The position numbers and the translations under genes were made by a program. Source: Clostridiales bacterium (lineage in GTDB: Bacteria > Bacillota > Clostridia > Christensenellales > Aristaeellaceae). From it: a stretch of DNA of 48,096 nucleotides. The stretch covers positions 1 to 48,096 of the forward strand of contig JAILIE010000006.1 of the NCBI GenBank assembly GCA_024695415.1, given 5' to 3'. The notes beneath the pieces were generated by a model that was not told the origin of the DNA, did no database searches, and worked only from the letters and a program-made list of their open reading frames with translations. Positions 1 to 9,341 of this stretch are shown here, piece by piece (position 1 is the stretch's first letter; each line of letters begins with the position of its first letter).

Positions 1-767
1 TCGTTCTGATACACCTGCTGCCAGAACGGATATTTGATGATTCCCGGGGTGTTGTACCCGACGCCGATCTCCAGATACACAACCGCGCGGTCCTGATGCG
101 CGGTGACCCAGGCTTCGTATTCCACCGCGGCGTCCTGCCAGCCCGCGTCCTCCACGAATTTGTCGTCCGAGCGCAGGTTCATGGTCAGGGGCCGGCCGCA
201 GTTGGGGCACTTGGGAAGCAGGCGGGTCGGGATCGCCATGGCCGCTTCTTTCCCGTCAGGCAGCGTCAGTTCGCTGCGTTCACCGATGACATAGCCCTGC
301 GCGAACACCATCTCCCTGACCATAGCTTCGTTGTCCCAGGTCTTTTGGCAGCAGGGCTTGCTGCACTGGAACAGGCCGTAATCGCCCTGGGTGTAGAACA
401 GGCGCTTCTTGTCGAAGCCGGCCTTCTGGAAGCAATGGTCCACGTTCGTGGTCAGCACGAAGTAATCCTTGTCCTTCACCAGGCGAAGCAGGTCCGCGTA
501 GGTGCTCTCCGGCGCGTCCATATAGCGGTTGATCCAGATATACCGGCTCCAGTAGGCCCAGAACTCCTCCCGGGTTTCATAGGGCCAGAAGCCCCCGGAA
601 TACATATCCCGGAAGCCGTACTTCCGTCCGAAATCGCCGAAGTACTTTTCAAATCTTTCTCCGCTGTATACAAATCCGGCCGCGGTGGAAAGCCCCGCGC
701 CGGCGCCGATCATCACGGCATCCGCCTGCCGGATCAGCTCTTTCAATTTCAGAATCTTCTTTTCCAT
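1..767 (-). CDS. Sir2-family protein, class M (SirTM-like), partial at window edge
   Basis: Manual minus-strand translation from ATG at 767 with upstream AAAGGAGC: MEKKILKLKELIRQADAVMIGAGAGLSTAAGFVYSGERFEKYFGDFGRKYGF...TTNVDHCFQKAGF...YTQGDYGLFQCSKPCC...PKCPNCGRPL...EIGVGYNTPGIIKYPFWQQ. Open to the window edge, so missing from the ORF track. Confidence 0.88.
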   Translation of the reverse strand, partial: MEKKILKLKELIRQADAVMIGAGAGLSTAAGFVYSGERFEKYFGDFGRKYGFRDMYSGGFWPYETREEFWAYWSRYIWINRYMDAPESTYADLLRLVKDKDYFVLTTNVDHCFQKAGFDKKRLFYTQGDYGLFQCSKPCCQKTWDNEAMVREMVFAQGYVIGERSELTLPDGKEAAMAIPTRLLPKCPNCGRPLTMNLRSDDKFVEDAGWQDAAVEYEAWVTAHQDRAVVYLEIGVGYNTPGIIKYPFWQQVYQN

Positions 768-1017
768 GATAATGCTCCTTTGCCGCGTCTTATTCAGCGG
801 CAGGAACAGCATAACATAAAAACAGCCAACATGTAAGTAGGCGCACAAAAATCAGACAGCGGCCGTCTGTAACCGGGAGAGGCAGCGGCCTGGTTTCAAA
901 GACGTATATCATTCAGGATCAATCGGTTCCTTCACATCGTAACAGTACGCCGGTTCATGCGGGATCACCTCGTCTCAATTGAAATCATTTTTGCGTTAAA
1001 ATAAGCAAAATAATCTA

Positions 1018-1046
1018 TTTACTGGATTTTTTATCCGTGCTATGAT
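1018..1046 (+). promoter_or_regulatory. Candidate sigma-A promoter (TTTACT-N17-TATGAT) for the Gfo/Idh/MocA operon
   Basis: Hexamers with 17-bp spacing just upstream of the AAAGGAGG SD and ATG at 1078. Confidence 0.55.
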
Positions 1047-1077
1047 GCAGAAGGAACAACATAAAGGAGGCATCCCC

Positions 1078-2247
1078 ATGATACGCGTCGCAATCGTCGG
1101 AACGGGCGGCATCGCCCACAGCCACATGGAAGCCTATCGGAAGCTGAAGGATCGCTGCGAGGTGGTCGCGCTGGTGGATATTATCCCCGGGAAAGCCCGC
1201 CGCTTCATGGAGGAGTTCAGCTTTTCATGTGATACTTATGAAGACCATCAGGAGATCCTGCCCCGGCAGGACATCGACCTGGTGGACGTGTGTACCCCGC
1301 CCTACGTGCATGCGCAGATCAGCATCAACGCCCTGCGCAGCGGCAAGAACGTCGTGTGCGAAAAGCCCATGGCAGCGTCCCTGGAGGAATGCGACGCCAT
1401 GCTGAAGGCCCGGGACGAGAGCGGCAAACTGCTCTCCATCATCGCGCAGAACCGCTTCCGCAAGCCTATACGGGACCTGAAAGCCCTGCTGGACAGCGGC
1501 ATCGCGGGCAAAGTGCGCCATGCCGAGATCGACAGCTTCTGGTGGCGGGACCATTGCTACTATGACCTGTGGTGGCGCGGCACCTGGGAAAAGGAGGGCG
1601 GCGGCTGCACGCTCAACCACGCCGTGCATCATATCGATATGCTCGGCTGGATGATGGGCACCCCGAAGCGCGTCACCAGCGTACTGGCCAACACCGGCCA
1701 TGATAACGCGGAGGTGGAGGATCTCTCCGTTTCCGTAATGGAATACGACGGCGCGCTGGCGACGGTAACCGCTTCCGTGGTTCACCACGGGGAGGAACAG
1801 GCGCTCGTGTTCCAATGTGAGAAGGCCAAAATCTCCGCGCCGTTCAGCGTCTTTGCCTCCCGGCTGATGCCCAACGCGTTCCCGCTGAAAGTGCCGGACG
1901 AAGCCTTTACGGATAGCGTGCAGGCCTTTGTAAAAGACCTGCCGCCCATCCCGTGGGAGATGCATGACGGCCAGCTGGAGAACGTCCTTTCCGCGCTGGA
2001 GACCGGCGGCGACGTGGCCATCACCGGAGAGGACGGCCGCCGGACCATCGAGCTGATCACCGCGATCTACAAGGCCGGGTCCACCCGCATGCCGGCGGAG
2101 CTGCCCCTGCAGAAGGACGATCCGTTCTACACCGTGTCGGGAATCCGCGCGAACGTACCGCATTTTTATGAGAAAACCGTTTCCCTTTCCAACCAGGAGG
2201 GTGAGCTGACCTTCGGCAGTGATTTCAGGGAGGATCCAAAGAAATGA
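1078..2247 (+). CDS. Gfo/Idh/MocA family oxidoreductase
   Basis: N-terminal Rossmann motif IRVAIVGTGGIAHSHMEAY; CEKPMA motif; AAAGGAGG SD before ATG 1078 (ORF track start 1042 is too early). Confidence 0.93.
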   Translation: MIRVAIVGTGGIAHSHMEAYRKLKDRCEVVALVDIIPGKARRFMEEFSFSCDTYEDHQEILPRQDIDLVDVCTPPYVHAQISINALRSGKNVVCEKPMAASLEECDAMLKARDESGKLLSIIAQNRFRKPIRDLKALLDSGIAGKVRHAEIDSFWWRDHCYYDLWWRGTWEKEGGGCTLNHAVHHIDMLGWMMGTPKRVTSVLANTGHDNAEVEDLSVSVMEYDGALATVTASVVHHGEEQALVFQCEKAKISAPFSVFASRLMPNAFPLKVPDEAFTDSVQAFVKDLPPIPWEMHDGQLENVLSALETGGDVAITGEDGRRTIELITAIYKAGSTRMPAELPLQKDDPFYTVSGIRANVPHFYEKTVSLSNQEGELTFGSDFREDPKK

Positions 2248-3335
2248 ATGTTTCAGACGGAATGACCTACGCCCCGAAGGGCAAACCGCAGCCGGTAGTC
2301 AAGCCGGGGGAGTTCATCTTCTCCGCGGTCCGGCTGGACCACGGGCATATCTACGGCATGTGCAACGGCCTGACGGAAGCCGGGGCCACACTGAAATATG
2401 TGTATGACCCGGATCCCCGGAAGGTGGAAGCGTTCCTGAAGGCCTTCCCGCAGGCAAAGCCCGCCCGCAGCGAGGAGGAAGCGCTCCAGGACAGCGAAAC
2501 CCATTTGATCGCCGGTGCCGCCGTGACCAGCGAGCGCTGCGCGCTGGGATTGCGCGCGATGGACTGCGGCAAGGATTACTTTACGGACAAGGCGCCTTTC
2601 ACGACCATGGCGCAGCTCGAATCCGCCCGGGAAGCCGTCCGGCGCACCGGAAAAAAATACATGGTATATTACGCGGAGCGGCTGCACGACGAGGGCTCGA
2701 TCCTGGCTGGATATATCGCCCACTCCGGAGAGATCGGAAAGGTCATCTCCGTGACCGGCTTCGGCCCGCACCGGCTCGGCGCTCCCGGCCGTCCCGCCTG
2801 GTTCTTTGAGCGGGAAAAGTACGGCGGAATCCTCTGCGATATCGGCAGTCACCAGATTGAGCAATACCTGTATTACGCCGGCGAGGAGGACGCCGTGGTC
2901 GCGTCCAGCCGGATCGCGAACTTCGCGCACCCGGAGTATCCGGAACTGGAGGACTTCGGCGACTGCGCGCTGACCGGCGAAAGCGGCACCGCGAATTATT
3001 TCCGGGTGGACTGGTTCACGCCGGACGGGCTGCGCACCTGGGGCGACGGACGGATGTTCATCCAGGGAACAGAAGGATTCATCGAGGTCCGGAAGTATGT
3101 CAACCTGGCCGCGGCGGAAGCCGGCGGCGGCCATGTGTATCTCGTCAACGGGCAGGGCGAAAAGTACCTGAACGCGGTCGGCGTGACCGGGTTCCCGTTC
3201 TTCGGCCAGCTGATCCTGGACTGCCTGAACCGGACGGAGAATGCCATGACCCAGGCGCACGCCTTCAAGGCGGCGGAGCTTTGCCTCTCCGCCCAGGAGA
3301 AAGCGGTCCGCATCGGAAACACGACGGAAATCTGA
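2244..3335 (+). CDS. Gfo/Idh/MocA family oxidoreductase
   Basis: ORF overlaps upstream stop by 4 nt; family-like layout (FTDKAPFTTMAQLESAREAVRRTGKKYMVYYAER, GGILCDIGSHQIEQ). Confidence 0.85.
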   Translation: MNVSDGMTYAPKGKPQPVVKPGEFIFSAVRLDHGHIYGMCNGLTEAGATLKYVYDPDPRKVEAFLKAFPQAKPARSEEEALQDSETHLIAGAAVTSERCALGLRAMDCGKDYFTDKAPFTTMAQLESAREAVRRTGKKYMVYYAERLHDEGSILAGYIAHSGEIGKVISVTGFGPHRLGAPGRPAWFFEREKYGGILCDIGSHQIEQYLYYAGEEDAVVASSRIANFAHPEYPELEDFGDCALTGESGTANYFRVDWFTPDGLRTWGDGRMFIQGTEGFIEVRKYVNLAAAEAGGGHVYLVNGQGEKYLNAVGVTGFPFFGQLILDCLNRTENAMTQAHAFKAAELCLSAQEKAVRIGNTTEI

Positions 3336-3345
3336 GGAGCCTGAA

Positions 3346-4530
3346 ATGAGCGAGACGGAAATGAGAAAGATCCGGCTGGGCGTGATCGGCGTCGGAAACA
3401 TGGGCAGCGAGTACTGCCGTATGCTGGCCGCCGGAAAATGCCCGGAAATCCTGCTGGCGGCAGCCGCCGACCTGCGGGAAAGCCAGCGGCAGTGGGCGCG
3501 GGCCAACCTGCCGGAGAATACCGCGGTTTTCGCGTCCGGCAGCGAGCTGATCGCTTCCGGGCTGTGCGACGCGGTCATGGTCTGCGTGCCGCATTTCGGT
3601 CATGAGGCGCTGACCGTGGAAGCGCTGAACCATGGGCTGCATGTCCTGTGCGAAAAGCCGGCCGCGGTCACCGCGCAGTCCGCCCGGAAAATGGCGGATG
3701 CCGCCGCCGCTTCCGGAAAGACGCTTGCCTACATGTTTAACCAGCGGACAAACTGTATCTACCGCGCGATCCGGGACGCGCTGGACTCCGGGGACTTCGG
3801 GGCCGTCAAGCGGATGTCCTGGATCATCACCGACTGGTACCGGACGCAGCGCTATTACGATTCCGGTTCCTGGCGCGCCACCTGGTCCGGGGAGGGCGGC
3901 GGCGTGCTGCTGAACCAATGCCCGCACCAGCTGGACCTGCTGATCTGGCTGTGCGGCATGCCGGAATCCGTCCTCGCGGTCTGCCACGAGGGCAAGTGGC
4001 ATCATATTGAGGTCGAGGATGACGTCAGCGTCTACCTGGAGTTTCCCAACGGCGCGACGGGCACCTTCGTGGCTTCGACCGGGGACCTGCCGGGCACTAA
4101 CCGGCTGGAAATCGACTGTGAACAGGGAAAGATCGTCTGCGAGGACGGCATCATCCGCTGCTGGCATATCGACGGAAACGAGCGGGAAATCTGCTTTGCC
4201 AGCGACAACCCCTGGTACCAGGCGGATGCCACGATGTACGTGATGAAGACCGACCGGAAAAACCCGCAGCACGCCGGCGTGCTGAACGCTTTTGCCGCGC
4301 ATCTGCTGCGGGGCGAGCCGCTGGTCGCCGGCGCCGAGGACGGCGTCCGCGAGATGATGCTTTCCAACGCCATCCACCTGTCCGGATGGACCGGAGAGAA
4401 AATCTCCCTGCCGCCGGACGAGGAGCAGTTCATCTCCCTGCTGGACCGGAAGATCGCTTCCTCCGCCGTCAAGCACTGCGAGGACGTAACCTACCAGACA
4501 GATCACGGAGGAACCGGCAGTCTGTTATAA
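3346..4530 (+). CDS. Gfo/Idh/MocA family oxidoreductase
   Basis: IRLGVIGVGNMGSEYCRML, CEKPAAVTAQ, GGGVLLNQCPHQLDLLIWLCG. Confidence 0.93.
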   Translation: MSETEMRKIRLGVIGVGNMGSEYCRMLAAGKCPEILLAAAADLRESQRQWARANLPENTAVFASGSELIASGLCDAVMVCVPHFGHEALTVEALNHGLHVLCEKPAAVTAQSARKMADAAAASGKTLAYMFNQRTNCIYRAIRDALDSGDFGAVKRMSWIITDWYRTQRYYDSGSWRATWSGEGGGVLLNQCPHQLDLLIWLCGMPESVLAVCHEGKWHHIEVEDDVSVYLEFPNGATGTFVASTGDLPGTNRLEIDCEQGKIVCEDGIIRCWHIDGNEREICFASDNPWYQADATMYVMKTDRKNPQHAGVLNAFAAHLLRGEPLVAGAEDGVREMMLSNAIHLSGWTGEKISLPPDEEQFISLLDRKIASSAVKHCEDVTYQTDHGGTGSLL

Positions 4531-4535
4531 ATGTT

Positions 4536-4568
4536 GAAAGCCCCTGCGCGGTGTGCGCAGGGGCTTTC
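4536..4568 (+). terminator. Strong hairpin between convergent genes
   Basis: GAAAGCCCCTGCGC / GCGCAGGGGCTTTC perfect 14-bp stem 6 bp after stop 4530. Confidence 0.8.
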
Positions 4569-4584
4569 ATATGTCGTATGAAAC

Positions 4585-4611
4585 GGGGCCGCGGCGGGAT
4601 GCCGCGGCCCC
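4585..4611 (-). terminator. Second hairpin in the convergent intergenic region (end of SBP gene)
   Basis: GGGGCCGCGGC-N5-GCCGCGGCCCC perfect 11-bp stem. Confidence 0.6.
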
Positions 4612-4636
4612 TTCCCTGTTGATTCAGGAGACCGGA

Positions 4637-6277
4637 TTACTCTTCGAAAGCGATACCGTAGACCGTTTCGAGCTTCTCGATCCGTTCGTCAATGATGTCA
4701 TTGCCGCCGGAGGTCAGGTACTGTTCCAGATAGGTGTCGTACACGTTGTCGAAGTCTTCGACGGAAGCGGTGACAGCCTTGGTCAGCATCTCGTCACGCA
4801 GTTCGGTCAGGCTGGAGCCGACCTTGGTTTCCGCTTCGATCGTGCCGACGTTGTAGTGGGTCACAAACCGTCCGTTGTTCAGGCCGTACTCGTTCGCCTT
4901 GGCCACGATGTCCGCCGGGATTCCCGGATAGCTCAGCGCCATGGAGGGCAGGGTAGCTTCGCCCAGGTACAGGCCGTTGCAGGTCATGGTGTAGTCGATG
5001 TTGTTACCGGAGTTCTTGATCCACTCGCCGGTGGCGGGCAGGATCTTGATGGCGCCATCTTCAAGCACTTCGAAGTTGGTGCCTTCCAGGCCGGTCTGCA
5101 GATAGTAGATGGTGTCGGCGCTGGAGATGAAGTTGACGTACAGCAGGGAGGCCAGGGGTTCGTCGTTGGTGGACGGGAAGAAGATCTTCCGGTCGCTGCC
5201 GACGGCCGCGCCCAGGAACTTCACGGTCACACCGGAATCGTTCGGGAAGCAGTCGATCGGAACGAACATCGCGTCTTCGCCCACATTGCGCTGCAGGTTC
5301 AGGTTGATGCAGTCATCGCCGTTGCGGAAAGGATAGTCCCAGTTGTGCATGAAAGCGCCCACGAAGCCGGCCTTCATGTTGTCGTCTTCCACCGCGGAGT
5401 CGGTCTGTTCACCGAAGTCTTTCCAGACCAGGCCTTCGTTGTACCAGGCGTTCAGCGTGCGGATACCCTCTTTGTAGCCGGGATAGAGCAGGTGACGGTC
5501 ATCGTAGCCGTACACGAACAGGGTGGGATCATCCACTTCGTTCGGAACGAAGCTGATGTTCATCAGGTCATTCCGCCAGCCGATATCGGTGGAGGTGGTG
5601 TAGGGAATCATGCGGTCCGCGTCCGCGCCCAGCAGCAGCTCGGCGTTGTCACGGAAAGCGACCAGCGCGGCATGGAACTCTTCCAGGGTGGTGGGCTCCG
5701 CCAGTTCCAGCTTGTCCAGCCAGTCCTTGCGGATGAAGGTGGTGATACGGGAGACGTCAGCGCGGCGGCCTTCGATCATCCACACGCTGCCGGTCTCGGG
5801 ATCCTGATCATAGTACAGGTTGTCTTCGCCCAGCAGCGCGATCACGTCGCCCAGCTGATCCTTGTACGCTTCCAGATAGGGCGCCAGGTCGATGACGCCG
5901 GGGTTGCCGTTCGCGTCCAACATCTTGGCATAGGACAGGATGGTGTTGCCCGCGTAGGTGTAGCAGATGTCCGGAGCGTTTCCGGCCGCGAGCAGGTTGT
6001 TGATGTCGTCCGTCTCGGTCCAGCGGCCGACAGACACGAACTCTACTTCGACGTTGTAGCGTTCGAGCATCTGCTGCTTGATGTAGTCGGTCCACACGTT
6101 GTTCGTGGGATCGGAGCCGCCGTCGTTTTCACGGTTGAAGATTTCCACGGAGATGTGGCGGGTCTCGGTGAACTTTCCATCCACAAAGCCGTCGTCAGCA
6201 ACATCCGCGAAGGCAACCGCCGTGAACAGCGTCGCCAGCAGAGCCAGGGACAGAACCAGGGAAAGGATACGTTTCAT
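4637..6277 (-). CDS. Extracellular solute-binding protein, LplA/YtcQ-like
   Basis: Signal peptide MKRILSLVLSLALLATLFTAVAFA; SBP-like segment GNAPDICYTYAGN; followed by two permeases. Confidence 0.88.
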   Translation of the reverse strand: MKRILSLVLSLALLATLFTAVAFADVADDGFVDGKFTETRHISVEIFNRENDGGSDPTNNVWTDYIKQQMLERYNVEVEFVSVGRWTETDDINNLLAAGNAPDICYTYAGNTILSYAKMLDANGNPGVIDLAPYLEAYKDQLGDVIALLGEDNLYYDQDPETGSVWMIEGRRADVSRITTFIRKDWLDKLELAEPTTLEEFHAALVAFRDNAELLLGADADRMIPYTTSTDIGWRNDLMNISFVPNEVDDPTLFVYGYDDRHLLYPGYKEGIRTLNAWYNEGLVWKDFGEQTDSAVEDDNMKAGFVGAFMHNWDYPFRNGDDCINLNLQRNVGEDAMFVPIDCFPNDSGVTVKFLGAAVGSDRKIFFPSTNDEPLASLLYVNFISSADTIYYLQTGLEGTNFEVLEDGAIKILPATGEWIKNSGNNIDYTMTCNGLYLGEATLPSMALSYPGIPADIVAKANEYGLNNGRFVTHYNVGTIEAETKVGSSLTELRDEMLTKAVTASVEDFDNVYDTYLEQYLTSGGNDIIDERIEKLETVYGIAFEE

Positions 6278-6325
6278 GGTTTCTTCCTCCTTTATTTTTT
6301 CAGGGTGTCCACACCCTAAATCAAC

Positions 6326-7267
6326 TTAGCCTTTCACCGCGCCGATGGTCACGCCCGCGACGAAGTAGCGCTGCAGCCACGGGTAAACCAGCAGGATCGG
6401 TACGGTGGCGAACATAACCGTCGCCATCTGGATGGTCTTGGAAACGCCGGCGGATGTGTCCGCGTTCTCCAGCGCCGCCTGTTCCGCTGTCTTGGTGGCG
6501 TTCTGGATCACGTTATACAGAAGCAGCTGGATCGGGGAATACTTGTCCTTGGCCGCCTCGTCCTTCAGATACATCAGCGCGTCGGAGAACCCGTTCCAGC
6601 GGCCGACCGCATAGAAGAGGCTCAGGGTGGCGATGACCGGCAGGCTCAGCGGCAGGTAAACCTGGACCAGCACACGCAGCGGGCCCGCGCCGTCAATCTC
6701 CGCCGCCTCCCGCAGGCTGTCCGGTACCCCGTACAGGAACGATCGCATGATGATGACGTTGAACACGCTGATACAGTTCGGGAATATCAGGGCGTACGGC
6801 GTATCCAGCATCTTCAGCTCGTTCAGCAGCAGGTAGTTGGGAATCGTGCCGGCGCTGAAGTACATGGTCAGCAGGAAGAACAGGCTGATCGCCTTGCCGC
6901 CCTTCAGGTTCGGGTAAATCAGCGGATAGGCCGCGCAGATCGTCAGCGTAATGGACAGGACCGTGCAGATCACCGTCAGCACCGCTGTCCAGCCGAGGGA
7001 GCGCAGGTACTTCGGTGTGGTCAGCACCTTCGCGTAGGCCTCGATGTTCCAGCCCTTCGGCCAGAGGAATACGTCGTTGCGGATCAGGTTTTCGGCAGCG
7101 GACAGGCTGCTGGCCAGGACGTGCAGCATCGGGACAAGGCAGACCAGCATCAGGATAAAGCAGATGGCCGCGATGATCCAGTCCCCTGTCCGGGTGCTCC
7201 TGGATTTGATCATGCCGTCGTGAATCTTTTTGTGATTCAGCGTGCCCGTGTTATTCACAACACTCAT
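6326..7267 (-). CDS. Carbohydrate ABC transporter permease, LplC/YtcP-like
   Basis: EAAEIDGAGPLRVLVQVYLPLSLPVIATL permease loop; start MSVVNNTGTLN after an AGGAGGTG SD. Confidence 0.9.
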   Translation of the reverse strand: MSVVNNTGTLNHKKIHDGMIKSRSTRTGDWIIAAICFILMLVCLVPMLHVLASSLSAAENLIRNDVFLWPKGWNIEAYAKVLTTPKYLRSLGWTAVLTVICTVLSITLTICAAYPLIYPNLKGGKAISLFFLLTMYFSAGTIPNYLLLNELKMLDTPYALIFPNCISVFNVIIMRSFLYGVPDSLREAAEIDGAGPLRVLVQVYLPLSLPVIATLSLFYAVGRWNGFSDALMYLKDEAAKDKYSPIQLLLYNVIQNATKTAEQAALENADTSAGVSKTIQMATVMFATVPILLVYPWLQRYFVAGVTIGAVKG

Positions 7268-7280
7268 CTTCAGCACCTCC

Positions 7281-8900
7281 TCACCAGATTCCGCGCTCGC
7301 CGAACTTCTTGGCCAGCGTGTTGGACGCGACAAGGAAGATGACGCACACGATACTCTGGAACAGGCCGACAGCGGTACTCAGCGAATACTGATTACCCTG
7401 GAGGCCTCGCTCATACACGAAGATGGATATCGTCGTACTGACCTGGTTCACCATCTTGTTGGCCAAGGTATACGGCCGGTCGAACTCGGACCCCAGGATG
7501 CGGCCCAGGTTCATGATCAGCAGCACGATAATGGTCGAACGGATACCGGGCAGGGTCACATGCCAGATCTTCTGGAGCCGGCCCGCGCCGTCCACCTCGG
7601 CGGCCTCGTACAGTTCCGCGTTGATGCCGGTCAGGGCGGCCAGGTAGATGATGGTGTTCCAGCCGCATTCCTTCCAGATGCCCAGGACGATGTACATAAT
7701 CCGCCAGTGGTTGTTTTCACTCATGTACGGCACGGTGGTATTGAACAGCTTGTTGATGATACCGTCGTTGGTGCCGAACAGCCGCAGCGCGATATGGGAG
7801 ATAATGACCCAGCTCAGGAAGTGCGGCAGGTACAGGACCGTCTGGGTCAGGCGCTTATACTTCGGGAAGGCAAGCTCGTTCAGCAAAAGCGCCATGATGA
7901 TGGGCATCGGCATACCGATGCACAGGTCCAGCAGGTTCAGGAAAACAGTGTTGAACAGGGCCCGGCCGAACGCGTTGTCTTTGAAGGCGTTCATGAACCA
8001 TTCCAGGCCACCCTCCTCCGCCAGGGGAAGCTTCCACGGATGCATCAGGATATTGTTCTGCTTGAACGCCAGGGAAATATAGGACATCGGGTAATACCGG
8101 AAGATGGCGAAGAACGCGATGGGCACCAGCAGAAGCAGGTACAGCGTCCAGTAACGTTTGATATACGTCTTGAAGGAGTACCCCGTTCCCCGGAGAACCG
8201 CGCTGCCCCGGAGCATCCACACGAGCCAGATCAGCGCCGCGGTCCGCGGAATCATCAGCACGCTCAGTTCCGGTACCTGCATTTCCAGGAGGGCATAGGG
8301 CAGATAAAAGACCAGGATCAGGGCAATCGCCGCGGGAAGATGGCGGAAGCACCGCTCTTCCCGGGAAGCCGGGAGCCAAAGCACGATTTCCAGCACACCC
8401 ATGGCGGCCAGCAGGAGATTACGGACAGCCACCCAGAAAACGGAGGCCTCTCCGTCCATCCATCCGTTGAACCGGACGAAGCTTACGGCCACCATCAGTC
8501 CGAACAGGACCGGAATCAGGTTCTCCCGGCGGAGCCCCTTGCCTGTTTCAGTCCGGCCGTACCGCTGCTGGCGGTACAGTTCCAGGAAAAGCAGGACTCC
8601 GCCCATCGTCAGGTAACTGACCAGGCCGGCATAGCCTGTCGCGTCCGGCAGCGGGGATTTCGGGGTGACGGAAGCCACGATCCGGGGAACCAGGCGGTAG
8701 GCCTCACCGGCCAAAAGGGTAAAGACAGCGCCGGACAGGATCCTGGCACCGGTTCCCTTCTGGTTCCATACCCAGATCCCGACAATCAGCAGGAAAGCCA
8801 GGAAACCGACATATAGTAAAGGCTCAGCGGACTGCCACGCATCGGAAACCGGTGCGCTCAGCCAGCTGAAAGCGTCCGACAGGGCCCGGATAATGACCAT
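7281..8900 (-). CDS. ABC transporter permease, LplB-like, with about 240-aa N-terminal multi-TM extension
   Basis: C-terminal half has EAAEVDGAGRLQKIWHVTLPGIRSTI; N-terminal half MVIIRALSDAFSWLSAP... is hydrophobic; start 8900 has a GGAGG SD upstream. Confidence 0.88.
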   Translation of the reverse strand: MVIIRALSDAFSWLSAPVSDAWQSAEPLLYVGFLAFLLIVGIWVWNQKGTGARILSGAVFTLLAGEAYRLVPRIVASVTPKSPLPDATGYAGLVSYLTMGGVLLFLELYRQQRYGRTETGKGLRRENLIPVLFGLMVAVSFVRFNGWMDGEASVFWVAVRNLLLAAMGVLEIVLWLPASREERCFRHLPAAIALILVFYLPYALLEMQVPELSVLMIPRTAALIWLVWMLRGSAVLRGTGYSFKTYIKRYWTLYLLLLVPIAFFAIFRYYPMSYISLAFKQNNILMHPWKLPLAEEGGLEWFMNAFKDNAFGRALFNTVFLNLLDLCIGMPMPIIMALLLNELAFPKYKRLTQTVLYLPHFLSWVIISHIALRLFGTNDGIINKLFNTTVPYMSENNHWRIMYIVLGIWKECGWNTIIYLAALTGINAELYEAAEVDGAGRLQKIWHVTLPGIRSTIIVLLIMNLGRILGSEFDRPYTLANKMVNQVSTTISIFVYERGLQGNQYSLSTAVGLFQSIVCVIFLVASNTLAKKFGERGIW

Positions 8901-8976
8901 GCAAACGCGCCTCCTATTCTTTAACAACAATTCTTTGCCCGGCGGCTGTTCCGGAAAAAATCTATAATCAGGCCGG

Positions 8977-8992
8977 ATGGAAAAAGTTCCAT
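8977..8992. promoter_or_regulatory. Candidate operator palindrome upstream of the ABC operon
   Basis: ATGGAA-N4-TTCCAT, near a TATAGA-like -10 read on the minus strand. Confidence 0.3.
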
Positions 8993-9341
8993 TCGGACAA
9001 AACGGCACATACTCTGCTGTCTATGATTCTACGCACCCTCCTTTCCTGTTGCTATGCAAATCCTGCTTTAAAATCGTCAATTTCTGCATAAAAAGAAACG
9101 TACAAATTCGGCCCCGGTGAAGAGCTCTTCCGAACGTTGTTTTTCTGGACGCAAGCAATATCAAGGCTTCCGGCCTTCCTCCCGGCGTCCGGAAAGCGGA
9201 TTCCGAACATCCGGAAACGGCGGTTTTTGCTATGCAGAAATGAAATGCGCGTTTTGAGGCTGCAGGAAAACATTTTCCCGCAGCGAATTTAGAAATCGGA
9301 TTGGATTTTGGATAAAATCAACATGCAATGGGGGATGGCAT

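Noticed and set aside
4553-6319. 588-aa plus-strand ORF opposite the solute-binding protein
   Set aside because: Antisense shadow: repetitive V/D/H/Q composition, and the opposite strand encodes a signal-peptide SBP.
7242-8816. 524-aa plus-strand ORF opposite the LplB-like permease
   Set aside because: Antisense shadow of a permease with a conserved EAA loop.
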